Shown here: positions 1 to 12,780 of the stretch, piece after piece
How the letters are laid out: every line of letters begins with the position of its first letter
How positions within the stretch are numbered: the first letter of the stretch is position 1
Assembly: GCA_036971475.1 (NCBI GenBank)
Contig: JBAIZL010000004.1
Location: 66,448,510-66,512,509 of the forward strand
Length of the DNA stretch: 64,000 nucleotides
Reading direction: 5' to 3'
From: Prosapia bicincta
Lineage: Eukaryota; Arthropoda; Insecta; Hemiptera; Cercopidae
The notes under the pieces: generated by a model
Told to the model about the DNA's origin: nothing
The model's input: only the letters and a program-made list of their open reading frames with translations
Database searches by the model: none
Translations under genes and position numbers: made by a program

Positions 1-1539
1 CGCCAGCGTTGTGTTTTATTGGTCTCAGTCACAGGAGATTTTAATTCCTTAAAAATAAAGTCTTACCCTGTTCAAGTTTTAAGTTTTATCGTCACTATGT
101 ATCATTTTCGTGTTGCTTTTTCATAGCACGTATGGTTGGTATTCTGCTTGCTATGGTTTATCCTCGTTACTCTAGCTCATAATGAGCGCAACCAAGAAAT
201 TCGATGTGTTTAGTTTACGTCACCTTATCGTATTACTGTAAAGGAAATACTGTAAATACATATGTCAGCATAGTAGATGTTGTCAGGATTCAAATGGAAT
301 AATTGAATAGGATTTTGTCCTGATTGCAGAGAAGAGAACAACAAATGTTTGGAGTAAATTGCGTAGACTTTGATTTTACTGCGCCAGTCCATAGGTTTTG
401 TTGCCCTCGTTTGTGTGTAGAAAGTTACATGAATTCAACAAATTGGAAAATAACTGAGGACACTAAAACTGCTAAAACCTGATTTAGTAGAGAGAGGATA
501 TATGTTTTGACATTATTTCAATATATTTTAGTTTTTGTTATTATTACTCGAAACTATTTCAAGGGGTTAAGCACCTCAGTGACCTTCACAAACGGTGGGA
601 TAAGTAGCTCTAACTGTATTATATGCATTTTGAGGAAGGTACATCATCATTCTTTTCACCTCGATCTAATTACTATAACTTTAAAACAAATTCACAAATT
701 AGAGACGGATTTACTTTCTTGATGTGAAAAATATGTAGGTAAACCATCAGCAAAGGTGACTTCAGTTTTTACTGAGTGATAGCGTTTGTATCATTTTAGA
801 CTTATGGAAAGTTTTTTTTGTTGCTTAATTTTTTGTAACACATTCAGAAGGATGTTGGTCAACCGCTTTTACCGATCATTAGAGTCACTGATTAACGGTA
901 GATATTAATCTCTGAGAGGTCGCAATCATCAGCAAAGTTGGCTAATCAACGAGCGGCAATTAACCGGTCCGTCCCTTACACGTCACAACTGACAAATCTG
1001 TCGCAGTAAATAAACCCCAACACCGGCGCCGAAGACAGGCCAGTAAACACGTTCACCATGTGGCCGAAACCTCCACGTTCCAAAAGAGGTGAGGGCCGAT
1101 TCTTTAAGGCTTGACCCGTTGACATTATATATGTACGCTACCAGAGATGTGAACCTGTTACGCAGCCTAAACGTTATGATGTACTTACCTCCAAAATTCT
1201 GTTGTACCAACTTCAAAGTCACCCTTACATTGGATTTCCTAAAGATAGTAAATAATATAGAGTCAATTTGAAATATATATTGATTTCGCTTTAATGGAAA
1301 TAGTGTTAAATATTAGGAAACTGTTGCTTTACAAGAACAAGCTAAATTTATTTTAAAAATTAAATACAAATAATGAATTATTTGTAACTAATGTAACTTT
1401 TTTATTTTAATAAGACGCATTAAATTTCTATGAAGTCATTGTGAATTAAAATTTTGTGGTTTTTAAATCACAGATTTATTAGACGTCATTGTTACGCGAT
1501 AAGTATGAGGAATTATTAACCACTTTGTTTTACCAAATA
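1..1539. other. Intergenic, no recognised gene
   Basis: AT-rich DNA. The short open frames at 507-722 and 983-1271 lack domain signatures and overlap on both strands. One weak splice-like signal near 1189-1238 on the minus strand is discussed under findings. Confidence 0.5.
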
Positions 1540-1812
1540 TGATATTTTTTAAATACTATTTTATCTATTTACAACCCAATTCTTCCAACTTTGTTCGCAT
1601 TTCTTCAGATTCTTTACGTTTTCTCTTCTTTTCATCGTTAGATCATCTTTCCTGTGCAGGCGTGGTCTCCTCAATGGGGATTTCCTTCTCTTTCCTTCCT
1701 CAACTATCTATGATTTTTTTGTAAAGTCTGGCTCATTTCAACCGTCTGATAGCCGCTAGTGTCATTAGATCATCTTCCTTGTACACTGTTTAAATCTCTT
1801 GATGTCTATAAA
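1540..1812 (+). repeat. Dispersed repeat family 1, copy 1
   Basis: This stretch aligns by eye with 5210-5452. Shared blocks in the same order include TTTTATCT.TTTACAA, a TTCTTCAGAT block, TGGTCTCCTCAAT followed by a C/T-rich run, and TTGTACAC followed by AAATCTCTT. The two copies are clearly diverged and lie in the same orientation on either side of the 36-bp minisatellite. No coding capacity or terminal structure is visible, so the class is unknown. Confidence 0.65.
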
Positions 1813-2744
1813 TTTTCAGATGACATTGTTGCATTACAAATATGAAATATTTCTAATCACAGTTGCTTGAGCGCCATTTTTGCACAAGTAAGAGATTTTT
1901 TAAATCATAGACGTCATTGTGGTACTAAATATGTGAGTTTTTTATTCACATATTTCCTTTGTGAGGGAATTTGTAGTAAGATAATAATTTTTGTAAATTT
2001 GCAAGGGGAGGATTCATTACTAATAATTAAAAATATTGCTACAATACAACTTTCTTTTAGTAATAAGACATTATTTTTCTTTAAACACAGTTAGCGTTCT
2101 AGCGCTTTTCATGTTGACACTCTGGAGGGGGGGGGGCTCAACGGCCAGTGCAAATAGCTATCGGTAATATGGCTTAGCGGCACAACTACTTAGAGCAACT
2201 ATTCCTCAACCCGGAATAATCAAGCTCTGAATCGTTAATAAACCTGAATATCTTAACATCCTCTCCATTCGGCGCTCGCTTTAAATTACGTCGATCTACA
2301 GTATTTCTTCTTACCGTGACACTAAGAAGTCTTTAGAGGAGCGGAATGTCCTGGCAATTTATTCTGGAAACTGTCTATGATCATGACATCTGACGCCTTG
2401 GCACCGTTCCCAACTTGAATGCCACACTTCGACTCTGGTTTTGTAACAGTTTTCGAGTTAAATACTCGAAAATCTATCAATTAGCTTCCTTATTTGCTAT
2501 ATCCAATAGTTTCGATAGAATCCTGGTATCTCTAACGGTTTTATAATATTGTAGTGTGAAGGCAGTTGTGAGAGGTAAAAACCTGTTCTAAATAATTTGC
2601 AACAATATTTTAAATAACGAAGTGTCCTTTCTGTCTCCTTCTTACTTTAAGTGGTTAAGCGGTATCCCAATTTAGTTTACGTTAGCTTAAGTCTCTTAAA
2701 ATATCGTCCAAACAATTAGTTTAAGTTAGCCAAATACTTTAAAG

Positions 2745-2811
2745 TTGCTTGATGTAGTCGTCTTGAATTCACTGATTAAACTATAATTGAAAAGTACTTA
2801 ACTAAGTGAAT
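2745..2811 (+). repeat. Dispersed repeat family 2, copy 1
   Basis: About 67 bp matching 10205-10275. Both contain CTGATTAAACTATA followed by TACTTAACTAAGTGAATA, in the same orientation with scattered substitutions. It is a short remnant of an unclassified repeat. Confidence 0.6.
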
Positions 2812-2922
2812 AATTCAAATGTTTTAGTTTAAGTTAGCATTAATCCTATACCATTAGTTTATAAGGTTCTAAATGTGTTTAAGTTATCACCACACTCACT
2901 TTATCCAGGCAACAGAACAGCT

Positions 2923-4758
2923 AACGCCATTGTCACTTTACGTTCCTCCATGAGGTCTAACGCCATTGTCACTTTACGTTCCTCCATGAGGTCTAACGCC
3001 ATTGTCACTTTACGTTCCTCCATGAGGTCTAACGCCATTGTCACTTTACGTTCCTCCATGAGGTCTAACGCCATTCTCACTTTACGTTCCTCCATGAGGT
3101 CTAACGCCATTGTCACTTTACGTTCCTCCATGAGGTCTAACGCCATTGTCACTTTACGTTCCTCCATGAGGTCTAACGCCATTGTCACTTTACGTTCCTC
3201 CATGAGGTCTAACGCCATTGTTACTTTACGTTCCTCCATGAGGTCTAACGCCATTGTCACTTTACGTTCCTCCATGAGGTCTAACGCCATTGTCACTTTA
3301 CGTTCCTCCATGAGGTCTAACGCCATTGTCACTTTACGTTCCTCCATGAGGTCTAACGCCATTGTCACTTTACGTTCCTCCATGAGGTCTAACGCCATTG
3401 TCACTTTACGTTCCTCCATAAGGTCTAACGCCATTGTCACTTTACGTTCCTCCATGAGGTCTAACGCCATTGTCACTTTACGTTCCTCCATGAGGTCTAA
3501 CGCCATTGTCACTTTACGTTCCTCCATGAGGTCTAACGCCATTGTCACTTTACGTTCCTCCATGAGGTCTAACGCCATTCTCACTTTACGTTCCTCCATG
3601 AGGTCTAACGCCATTGTCACTTTACGTTCCTCCATGAGGTCTAACGCCATTCTCACTTTACGTTCCTCCATGAGGTCTAACGCCATTGTCACTTTACGTT
3701 CCTCCATGAGGTCTAACGCCATTGTCACTTTACGTTCCTCCATGAGGTCTAACGCCATTGTCACTTTACGTTCCTCCATGAGGTCTAACGCCATTGTCAC
3801 TTTACGTTCCTCCATGAGGTCTAACGCCATTGTCACTTTACGTTCCTCCATGAGGTCTAACGCCATTGTCACTTTACGTTCCTCCATAAGGTCTAACGCC
3901 ATTGTCACTTTACGTTCCTCCATGAGGTCTAACGCCATTGTCACTTTACGTTCCTCCATAAGTTCTAACGCCATTGTCACTTTACGTTCCTCCATGAGGT
4001 CTAACGCCATTCTTACTTTACGTTCCTCCATGAGGTCTAACGCCATTGTCACTTTACGTTCCTCCATGAGGTCTAACGCCATTGTCACTTTACGTTCCTC
4101 CATGAGGTCTAACGCCATTGTCACTTTACGTTCCTCCATGAGGTCTAACGCCATTGTCACTTTACGTTCCTCCATGAGGTCTAACGCCATTCTTACTTTA
4201 CGTTCCTCCATGAGGTCTAACGCCATTGTCACTTTACGTTCCTCCATGAGGTCTAACGCCATTGTCACTTTACGTTCCTCCATGAGGTCTAACGCCATTG
4301 TCACTTTACGTTCCTCCATGAGGTCTAACGCCATTGTTACTTTACGTTCCTCCATGAGGTCTAACGCCATTGTCACTTTACGTTCCTCCATGAGGTCTAA
4401 CGCCATTGTCACTTTACGTTCCTCCATGAGGTCTAACGCCATTGTCACTTTACGTTCCTCCATGAGGTCTAACGCCATTGTCACTTTACGTTCCTCCATG
4501 AGGTCTAACGCCATTGTCACTTTACGTTCCTCCATGAGGTCTAACGCCATTGTCACTTTACGTTCCTCCATGAGGTCTAACGCCATTGTCACTTTACGTT
4601 CCTCCATGAGGTCTAACGCCATTGTCACTTTACGTTCCTCCATGAGGTCTAACGCCATTGTCACTTTACGTTCCTCCATGAGGTCTAACGCCATTGTCAC
4701 TTTACGTTCCTCCATGAGGTCTAACGCCATTGTCACTTTACGTTCCTCCAAGAGGTCT
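2923..4758. repeat. 36-bp minisatellite, 51 copies
   Basis: Unit: AACGCCATTGTCACTTTACG then TTCCTCCATGAGGTCT. The array is 1836 bp, exactly 51 x 36, with no indel. The few variants are substitutions: GTC to CTC, CTT or GTT in the middle of the unit, ATGAGG to ATAAGG at three sites, and one AGGTCT to AGTTCT. The unit is 12 codons with no stop in one frame on each strand, so open frames of about 630 and 616 residues exist on opposite strands. The forward frame has no ATG before the array. Near identity of the copies points to recent homogenisation. I treat it as non-coding satellite DNA. Confidence 0.97.
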
Positions 4759-5209
4759 AACTTACTTTAGTAATAATTGTGTGCCCCTTGTTATAAGCTT
4801 TAATCGTGTATACAAATAATAAACAGAATATTAGGTAATTTTTACGTGCTTATTTTGTCACTGTCCAGATTTGTACATTGTTCGTAGCTAAGTTTTAAGA
4901 GGGCATCTATTTACATTGACTTACACAAGGATCAGAGCAAAGCCAGTAAGCTAGTCCTTTGTTTCGTAGCGAAACCTTGTTCCCCAGTGAATAAACACAT
5001 TGTCTTACCACACAACCTAAAATACGTCCTATCATTGCCAGAGTCTCATTCCCATATCCACCCCTAAATTAAAAATCCCTGTTCCCACATTCCTCGGGGA
5101 TCATCAAACGCTTTTCTAACTTTAAATTTTATAACATTTGCTAACTATTTACAGAGCTTCTTTTTATAGTTATTATTTTTAAATAGTTTAATTCATCAAA
5201 GATGTTTTC
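4759..5209. other. Intergenic, nothing recognised
   Basis: AT-rich unique-looking sequence between the minisatellite and the second copy of dispersed repeat 1. No coding or RNA signal seen. Confidence 0.5.
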
Positions 5210-5452
5210 GTAATAATATTTTATCTCTTTACAATATGGTTGTTCTGACCCTATCCGTATTCTCTTCAGATGCTCCAAGCTCTTCCTTCTGGTCATCGTT
5301 GGCTCATCGTTTCAGTGCAGCCATGGTCTCCTCAATAGGAATTTTTATCTTCTTCTTCCTCCCTCAATTGTCTCTGGTTTTCTTCACAAATGTCTTACCC
5401 ACCTCAAAAGTCAGAACATCGTTCCTGTACACCATTCAAATCTCTTAACTTT
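5210..5452 (+). repeat. Dispersed repeat family 1, copy 2
   Basis: Partner of 1540-1812, in the same order and orientation. The 70-residue open frame here is Ser/Phe-rich because the repeat is pyrimidine-rich, and the matching frame is not conserved in copy 1. This argues against coding. Confidence 0.65.
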
Positions 5453-6480
5453 CCCGTTTTCCTCTTCGTCTCTGTGGCCCTCAAACTACCCGCGATACCT
5501 TATTTCCAGAAACAAGTTTCTTCCTCACCTTTTCCGCTTGACAGGTTCATTCTTCTGAAGGTTATTAATTAGCAAACCGGGCGATAATTTTAAATCTGCA
5601 AACCAACACTTCCGCGGCACTTATGGTTTTATGACGAAATACTCCGCACTAAATCCGGACTTAACGACGTGTAAGATTATAAAACAAAGTTCCAAATATG
5701 GCTAGGGCATTAAAAACGCCATCTCGTAGCTGTTGTTGACTCACCTCTGTTAATTGATTCAAAAATCGTGATCCTTCGACTTTAGCGTAAAGTAGTTTGG
5801 CCGCCGCACAGGACCATCTGTTCTGGGTCGCGCCATGTGAAGCGAATATCGGTTTTAGTTAAAGTAATTTCTTCATGAAAACATTATTTAAGGAAAAGAA
5901 TGGAGCAAATTTATAGTGACGAAAGCCAGAAAGGTTATTATTGTCTGTACGATGACGACTCGCGAATAAAACAATGAAATGCAATAACAATTAATTTTTA
6001 TAATAAAAAGGGGTTAAGCAAAATTAAAACTACCAGCAAAATAAAAAAAACCCCAAGTTTACAGTAATATTACAAAAGAGTTGAAGAATATTAAAGAAGA
6101 GATTAAATTGAAGAGATTAGTAGAATTGAGAAAAAATAACTTGCATGAACTACTAGCGATTTTATTCTGTATTGTTTTGGACTTTTTTCCTATTTGCTAT
6201 TTAAATTTCCGAACAAAGGCACTGGTATAACTATTAGCTTTCACTATTTATCTTTAAAGTTTAGATTAATCAGTCATATTATATGATGTGTGTATTTTGT
6301 ATTAGATGTACATTTTACAATCTAATATCAATCAAACACTTACAATACAAAAGTACAGACAAAAATTCATGCTTCTACTTTTTATATTTTAAGTTCTAAG
6401 TTAAATAAACGAGGGGGGACTAGTCCTTTATTATCAAACTCTTTTAAAATCATTTCTTAACATTCCGAAGGCTGATACTC
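5453..6480. other. Intergenic, nothing recognised
   Basis: AT-rich sequence without a credible open frame, RNA gene or mobile-element end. Confidence 0.5.
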
Positions 6481-7440
6481 AATGCTACATAATGAGGCTC
6501 AATGCTACCTAATGTTACTTAATGTAATTAAATGTTACCTAATGTTACTCAATGCTGCCTAATGTGACTTAATTTTACTTAATGTTATTCAATGTTACTT
6601 AATGTTACCTAATGTTACTCAATGTTACTTAATGTTACTCAACGTTACATAATGTAACTCTATGTTACTAAATGTGACTCAATGTTACTTAATGTGATTC
6701 CATGTTACTTAATGTAATTCAATGTTACCTAATGTTACTCAATGCTGCCTAATGTGACTTAATTTTACTTAATGTTATTCAATGTTACTTAATGTTACCT
6801 AATGTTACTCAATGTTACTTATTGTGACTCAATGTTACTTAATGTTACTCAACGTTACATAATGTAACTCCATGTTACTAAATGTTACTTAATGTGACTC
6901 AATGTTACTTAATGTGACTCAATGTTACTTAATGTGACTCGATGTTACTTAATGTGACTCAATGTTACTTAATGTGACTCAATGTTAATTAATGTGACTC
7001 AATGTTACTTAATGTGACTCAATGTTACTTAATGTGACTCAATGTTACTTAATGTGACTCAATGTTACTTAATGTGACTCAATGTTACTTAATGTGATTC
7101 CATGTTACTTAATGTAATTCAATGTTACTCAATGTTGCCTAATGTTACTCAATGCTGCCTAATGTGACTTAATTTTACTTAATGTTATTCAATGTTACTC
7201 AATGTTACCTAATGTTACTCAATGTTACTTTATGTGATTCCATGTTACTTAATGTTATTCAATGTTACTCAATGTTGCCTAATGTTACTCAATGCTGCCT
7301 AATGTGACTTAATTTTACTTAATGTTATTCAATGTTACTCAATGTTACCTAATGTTACTCAATGCTGCCTAATGTGACTTAATTTTACTTAATGTTATTC
7401 AATGTTACTTAATGTTACTCAATGTTACTTATTGTGACTC
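6481..7440. repeat. Decamer minisatellite (96 x 10 bp) with 60-bp higher-order unit
   Basis: The core unit is AATGTTACTT, with variants AATGTGACTC, AATGTTACCT, AATGCTGCCT, AATTTTACTT and AATGTTATTC. All 96 decamers stay in strict 10-bp register over 960 bp with no indel. A fixed six-decamer block recurs at 6531-6590, 6721-6780, 7131-7190, 7271-7330 and 7341-7400. The middle (about 6891-7090) is a simpler 20-bp alternation of AATGTTACTT and AATGTGACTC. Non-coding. Confidence 0.97.
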
Positions 7441-8794
7441 ATTCTGTACTCAAACTTTCCACTCCTAATATGTTTTAGTATAGGTTTTAAGTTGAAGATT
7501 CTGTCTGGACATTGTATTACATAATCATAGTTATCGAATAGACATAAACACTATGCATTATTTGTTTTGATTTGTAAAGAGTTATTCCCATACAATTGCG
7601 TTAAACATTTCACTAAAATATGACGTCATAAATGTCTGAGAATGTGGACAATGTTCGCTATATGAAACTAATAAACAACGCATATTGCATTAATACGTTC
7701 GCTCGAGTCGTACCAATACAACAGTTTGGTCGATATGATGACGTAATCATTATGTGCGCTAATATTATATCGAACCTGGAAATGTTAAATCCAAAGCAGT
7801 GACTTATTATTTTTTTTCTGAAAACATTTGTTTTAAGGGACGCCCTAGTTTGTATTGTAAGTATGTGGACTTCTGACTCTTAGCAAATGGAAATATCTAA
7901 GTAGCTACTAAATTTATGTCATATTCTCGAACAGTTTCAATCATTTAGAGTCTGCCTATGTCAATCCTCGTGTTACTTTAACAAACAGTTTAAATAGATT
8001 TGATGTAAGTGACAAAGAAGCTGTAAATCTGAAACTTTGACGAAACTATCAAGGGATACAGTATACTATTTGGGAACTGAATATTACCACTCTGACTATC
8101 AAACTTCTGATAGTTCTTACGCTGCAGTTAGAAAAAGAACTGGTTGATAAATATACGTAGTTGCTATATTTAGGTTTAACCTGTACCTGCCATCATACAA
8201 ACAACTGGTATATGTGTGTTGCTGTAAATAAATTAAGCGTTTTTCAATGAACAATAATACGGCTGGAAAATGGGTTCAGACCCATCAGGGTTATATTACT
8301 CAGGCGATACATGTTCTCATTTTCGAAGTTCACACTAGTATTATATACAGTTGACAAAAATTGCCACGCGCAGGCATGTGGGGATGAGGGGTAGGGCCTG
8401 GCCGCGTGCGAGGGGAGGTGGAAGAGAATGTTCTATGTAGAAAAGCTACTAGCCTGACTACATACTTTCAGCTGAGTTGAATCATTTATGCACGTCACGA
8501 GAAAGAACCCGGGTACTACCCGGTTGGGCCATGTCTTCAAGAAACTAAAAACACGTGCACTATAAAACACAAAAGATAACATAAAACCTAAATCAAAACA
8601 TAACACCAGAAAATATTTTTTTGGAAGGTACCTATAGATCCACCACCGGCAACTTTCACAACCAACTGAAATGTCGCTCAAACCTCTCGCCCTGACGCGC
8701 ATGCTCACTGGCGCCTCATAGCAGTGCGCATCTAACACCCCGATTTTTCACAAAGTTATTCGACTGACTACACACTAATATATTACCCCACTAC
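7441..8794. other. Intergenic, nothing firmly recognised
   Basis: Contains a more GC-rich stretch at about 8365-8745 that gives a 101-residue minus-strand open frame without recognisable domains. No promoter, RNA gene or transposon end could be supported. Confidence 0.45.
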
Positions 8795-9372
8795 ACATAA
8801 CATCTTATGACTATTATATTTCTATATATTAATAAAACATCATACTACTACATAAAACACCATACTTTTACATATCACTTCATATTTACTATATATAACT
8901 TCATATAAACTCCATATTATCTGAATATTATTTTATATTTACTACATATTACTTCGTATCACTACATATTGCATCACTTTGTACTTCATACTTACTCCAT
9001 ATTACTTAATATTTATTACCCATTTATTCATATATTCGGAATATTATTTTATATTTACTGATTATTACTTTATATTTACTGCATATACTTCATATATATT
9101 GCTAATTACTTCATATATACTGCATAGGGTCTATTACTTCATATTTAATGCATAATTCTTCATATACACTACTTATTACTAAATACTTCATATTTACTAC
9201 ACATTAATTCATATTTGCTGGATATTATTTTATATTTTCTGCAGATTACTCCATATATGCAGCATATTAGTTCCTATCTACCACATATACCTAATATTTA
9301 TTACATATTAATTTATACTTATTGTTGGTCTATTTGACTTCATATTTTCTACAAATTACTTCATTTTTCCAT
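8795..9372. repeat. Degenerate AT-rich tandem repeat
   Basis: Loose tandem array of a unit of about 20 bp built on ATATTACTTCATATTTACTAC. Motifs such as TTCATATTTACT, ACTACATATTA and TTTATATTTACTG recur throughout, but spacing and sequence vary, so copy number cannot be given. It looks like an old decayed satellite. Confidence 0.75.
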
Positions 9373-12210
9373 AGCAACTCATATTACATCTAAATGAAAC
9401 GTGGTTAGGAAATAGTTGAACGCTACAGCATTACATAAATAAAGTTTTTGGCATGCCAAAGAAATCAATAAAAACACATTCATACATTGTACTAATTTAA
9501 CAATGACAAGTGAATTTTAAGTAATAATAAATAAATATAAGACATAGAGCTTTATACTTAGCACTAATTTTCGAAACTGGATTTTTCAGTGCCTCGTATC
9601 TAACGGGAATCAACACCTCCCCCCCCCCGTGCGTGATTCGTTTCTAAAATTTCGCCTTGTAAAAATCGTGTTGAAAATATTGAGTCTGACAGTTGTACTT
9701 GTTCCATCTGGTTCCCGTGGCTTTGGTACGGACAGACGGACACGCTGTGAATAATTGCATCTGTTGGACCCCATGCAGGCGTCTCGGCCGCTGCCAAATC
9801 TCTCTTACGTATTATGTTTCCCAGAATTAATTTAGATGTCTGATAATCCGTATCTCGAGTTTTGTACCCCGTTAGCTTCAAGTTTCGTAATCTTCAAACT
9901 GTAATCTGTACACCAGTTGCAATATATATATATCTTATTGTGAGAGTGTGGGGGCACATCTTTTATAATATTTTCACCCTTTAAATCTGGGTACTCTTGT
10001 TTATATATTCACAACTTTCTAGAAATGTCATTATAATTTTTTTCCAGGAGAAACGTTTGGTAAAGCTATATGTTAACGTTTTATCATAAACGTTGCAGAG
10101 GATGTCTTAAAAATGTGACTAACATTTGTGGACAAACTGTTAAAACGTTCAAAAACATTAACAACTTTATGCAGAAACTGCAGAAATTGTTGCTAACTAT
10201 AGTTAAGGTTGATTGTTGTAATCATCTTGAATTTACTGATTAAACTATATTTAAATAATACTTAACTAAGTGAATACGTAAGGACTTACTTGCTGACGCG
10301 TTTCGAAACAATCGTTCCTTTTACGAATCTAAGCCCCTTATAGTATAATTAAGTGTATAGGTCTTTCCGAGCTTAGGAGAAATGATTAAAAGTAGTAGTT
10401 ATAAATTTAAATCTCAGACAAATGCTAATTATGCGTTGATGTTTGGGAATGTAACTGAACTAAACTCCCAACTTTGTCCTTCTCTCTCTCTGTTAAATTG
10501 TACGCTCTAATTGTTTGCAGAAAGCTGAGCTGCAGTTATAAATGCTGAGACTAACACGTGTTGTATAAAGCAGAGAGTAATTGTAACCTTGCCTTTCTTA
10601 CAACCCTGAAAGTAACCAAATATTGACTCTGAAGATATTATACCAGTTAATTTTATATTCCAGCCAAAGTTTAGAGCATTTACAGTAAAACCTCACCAAT
10701 ACTTATCAAGGGACTACAGCTCAACCTTTTTACTCTCTAATCATGATGGCGTTGAAGAGGCGAGGCTTATTTTCTCGATATCGAAGGCAGTAAAATATTT
10801 TTCCAGTGCCTTCCACAGTGTACAATTTAGCCTTACCTCGTCAATGTGACCATGATAGAGAGTATAGTAGTTGAGCTGAAGAGTCTCGATTAAGGCGATT
10901 AGAATGTAAAGGATATTAAATTAACTAGTCATTCCATTGTTGTGTTATTCGTCACAGTCGTGATTACGTATCACTACATACATGACGTCACATTCATTTT
11001 TTAATAAAACAGAACTTGTGTCAGTTATAACGTAAAAGTATTTATGATTATCAATATTATCAATTATCTTTGTGTTTGAATAATTGAGGAGTTGTTAAAA
11101 GTGTGATAAATTAGTACCTTCTATTACATGACCTTTCGAAATAAAAAATATAAATATTTTAATTCCGTTAAAATGTGAAAAGTTTAAGGCTTTAATGTGT
11201 TTTATATTTGTACATATAATATAAAACTTGGAGTGTTTTAGAAAGCTATGTAGTATTTTGGAATAACAAAGTTAAAAGTTCTTTGAAAGTCAAATAGCGT
11301 TATTCCCCAACTCTGAAGTTTTGTGTCGTTTCAGAATACCTGCACATCCGAGTCCTAAGCGGTTCCTCTCATCGTACTCCAATCTTCAGATATCGCCCTA
11401 ACTCCTACTAGATCTCCCATACGTATCGTCCGCGTGAAACCTGTCTCCTCTCGGTTCTTCACAGTTTTTAGACCTCAAGCGGTTTCGTATTCTCATCACG
11501 TTGTAAACATTCTTGAGGGATTTACAGTTCGTTTTTAGGTTATATTCTTAGCTTTTGATCACTAAATGTGTCTATGCATTTTTGTTAAGAAGAAGAAAAA
11601 ATCACCGTCCTAAATAAACGACCATCCAAATGGAAACGTCCATTATTTACACCACTCAAATAAAAAAAAAAAAAAAAAACAGATCCATTACCATACCTTG
11701 TTGCACTAAACACCGGTTCTTTGTTAACGACAATAACAGGCCGAAGCTGGCAAAACTCAAGAATTAAAATATTAGTAAAGATAAAATTAAGAAATGGATC
11801 AGTAAAGATAAGAGTTGTATGGCGGAGGTTTGCTGATAACGCAGAATTAGTAACAGTCTATTTCATAAGTCTGCTGTCAATGAATCAACTACATCTGTCT
11901 AAATACTTAATGGCATTTCGTTTGAAAAAAATTAAAACTTTAATATCCCATATGGTACAATTGATAGGGACTAAAGACCTAATTATATTACTAGACCTAA
12001 TACCAAAAAGGTCTTAGTAAAGACCTAAGACCTAATAATATTACTATAATTCGCAATATATAATTCCAAAAAAGTTCAAATTAACGCTAGCGAATCCAGA
12101 ACTGTTATTAGAAACGAAAAAAATAATGGTTGTATAATAAAATAGTAATTTTATATTTTTAAGAAATAGAAACAAAATTGCAAAGAGGCAGTCAGAAAAT
12201 GCCTTATGTT
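9373..12210. other. Intergenic, no recognised gene
   Basis: AT-rich DNA. A 93-residue minus-strand open frame at 9600-9881 has mixed amino-acid composition but no motif I recognise. A poly-A run lies at 11663-11680. Confidence 0.45.
10205..10275 (+). repeat. Dispersed repeat family 2, copy 2
   Basis: Partner of 2745-2811. It shares TGATTAAACTATA and TACTTAACTAAGTGAATA in the same orientation. Confidence 0.6.
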
Positions 12211-12219
12211 TTGAATATA

Positions 12220-12780
12220 TTGTAGATTCCCGATGTTATGTACGATGGAAGTAAATATTCGCATGGAGTCAACGATAGCCTAAGGAAGAAAGAGGCCTGA
12301 GGGGTAAAAGCGAGAAGAAAACAGAATTTGAGGTCGGAGAAAAGGAGTAAGCATAAAGAAAGAGGAGAACAACCGTGAAATGATAAAAGGTAAAAGAAAA
12401 TAATTAGTATTATGAAAGGCGCAAAGCTGAACATCGTAGGAAATGAAATACGGGGGAAACCCGAAAATGAGATAAAATTCTCTATGGCTGCTGAATGTAA
12501 AACTACTGTTGCAAATAGCACCGAGGTTACAAAGAATATAGAGGAAAGTAAATAAATTAAAAAACTACAAAAGGAAAAAGATTTTAACCAACTGTACGGG
12601 TTATTGACACTGTGACAGAAAACCGAAAGGAGATTGATAACCCTGGAAATCGGGAGAGAATGCTTGATAAAATATAAAGTGTAGTTAGGATATTGGGTAG
12701 TGTTAAGATATTGAAGGATTACCGAACACAAGTTTACCAAAACACAACATACGCGATGGAAAGCGAAGCGAATAAGCATT
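12220..12780. other. Purine-rich block
   Basis: The plus strand is strongly biased to A and G. As a result a 191-residue frame is open on the minus strand (12204-12779), read almost entirely from pyrimidine-rich codons (Phe, Leu, Ser), so it looks like a membrane protein. No family motif is visible and composition explains the frame. I do not call a gene. Confidence 0.6.

Noticed and set aside
2923..4758. CRISPR-like array
   Set aside because: Units are directly adjacent with no unique spacers, and the context is eukaryotic.
2875..4770. 631- and 616-residue repeat proteins
   Set aside because: Both strands are open only because a 36-bp unit repeats without indels. No upstream ATG in the plus frame, and substitutions change residues freely.
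8433..8738. 101-residue minus-strand frame in a GC-richer stretch
   Set aside because: No recognisable domain, no splice or promoter support.
9600..9881. 93-residue minus-strand frame
   Set aside because: Balanced composition but ends in a homopolymer-C/G region and has no family match.
12204..12779. 191-residue minus-strand frame resembling a membrane protein
   Set aside because: The opposite strand is purine-rich, so the frame is open and hydrophobic because of pyrimidine-rich codons. No motif, no splice context.
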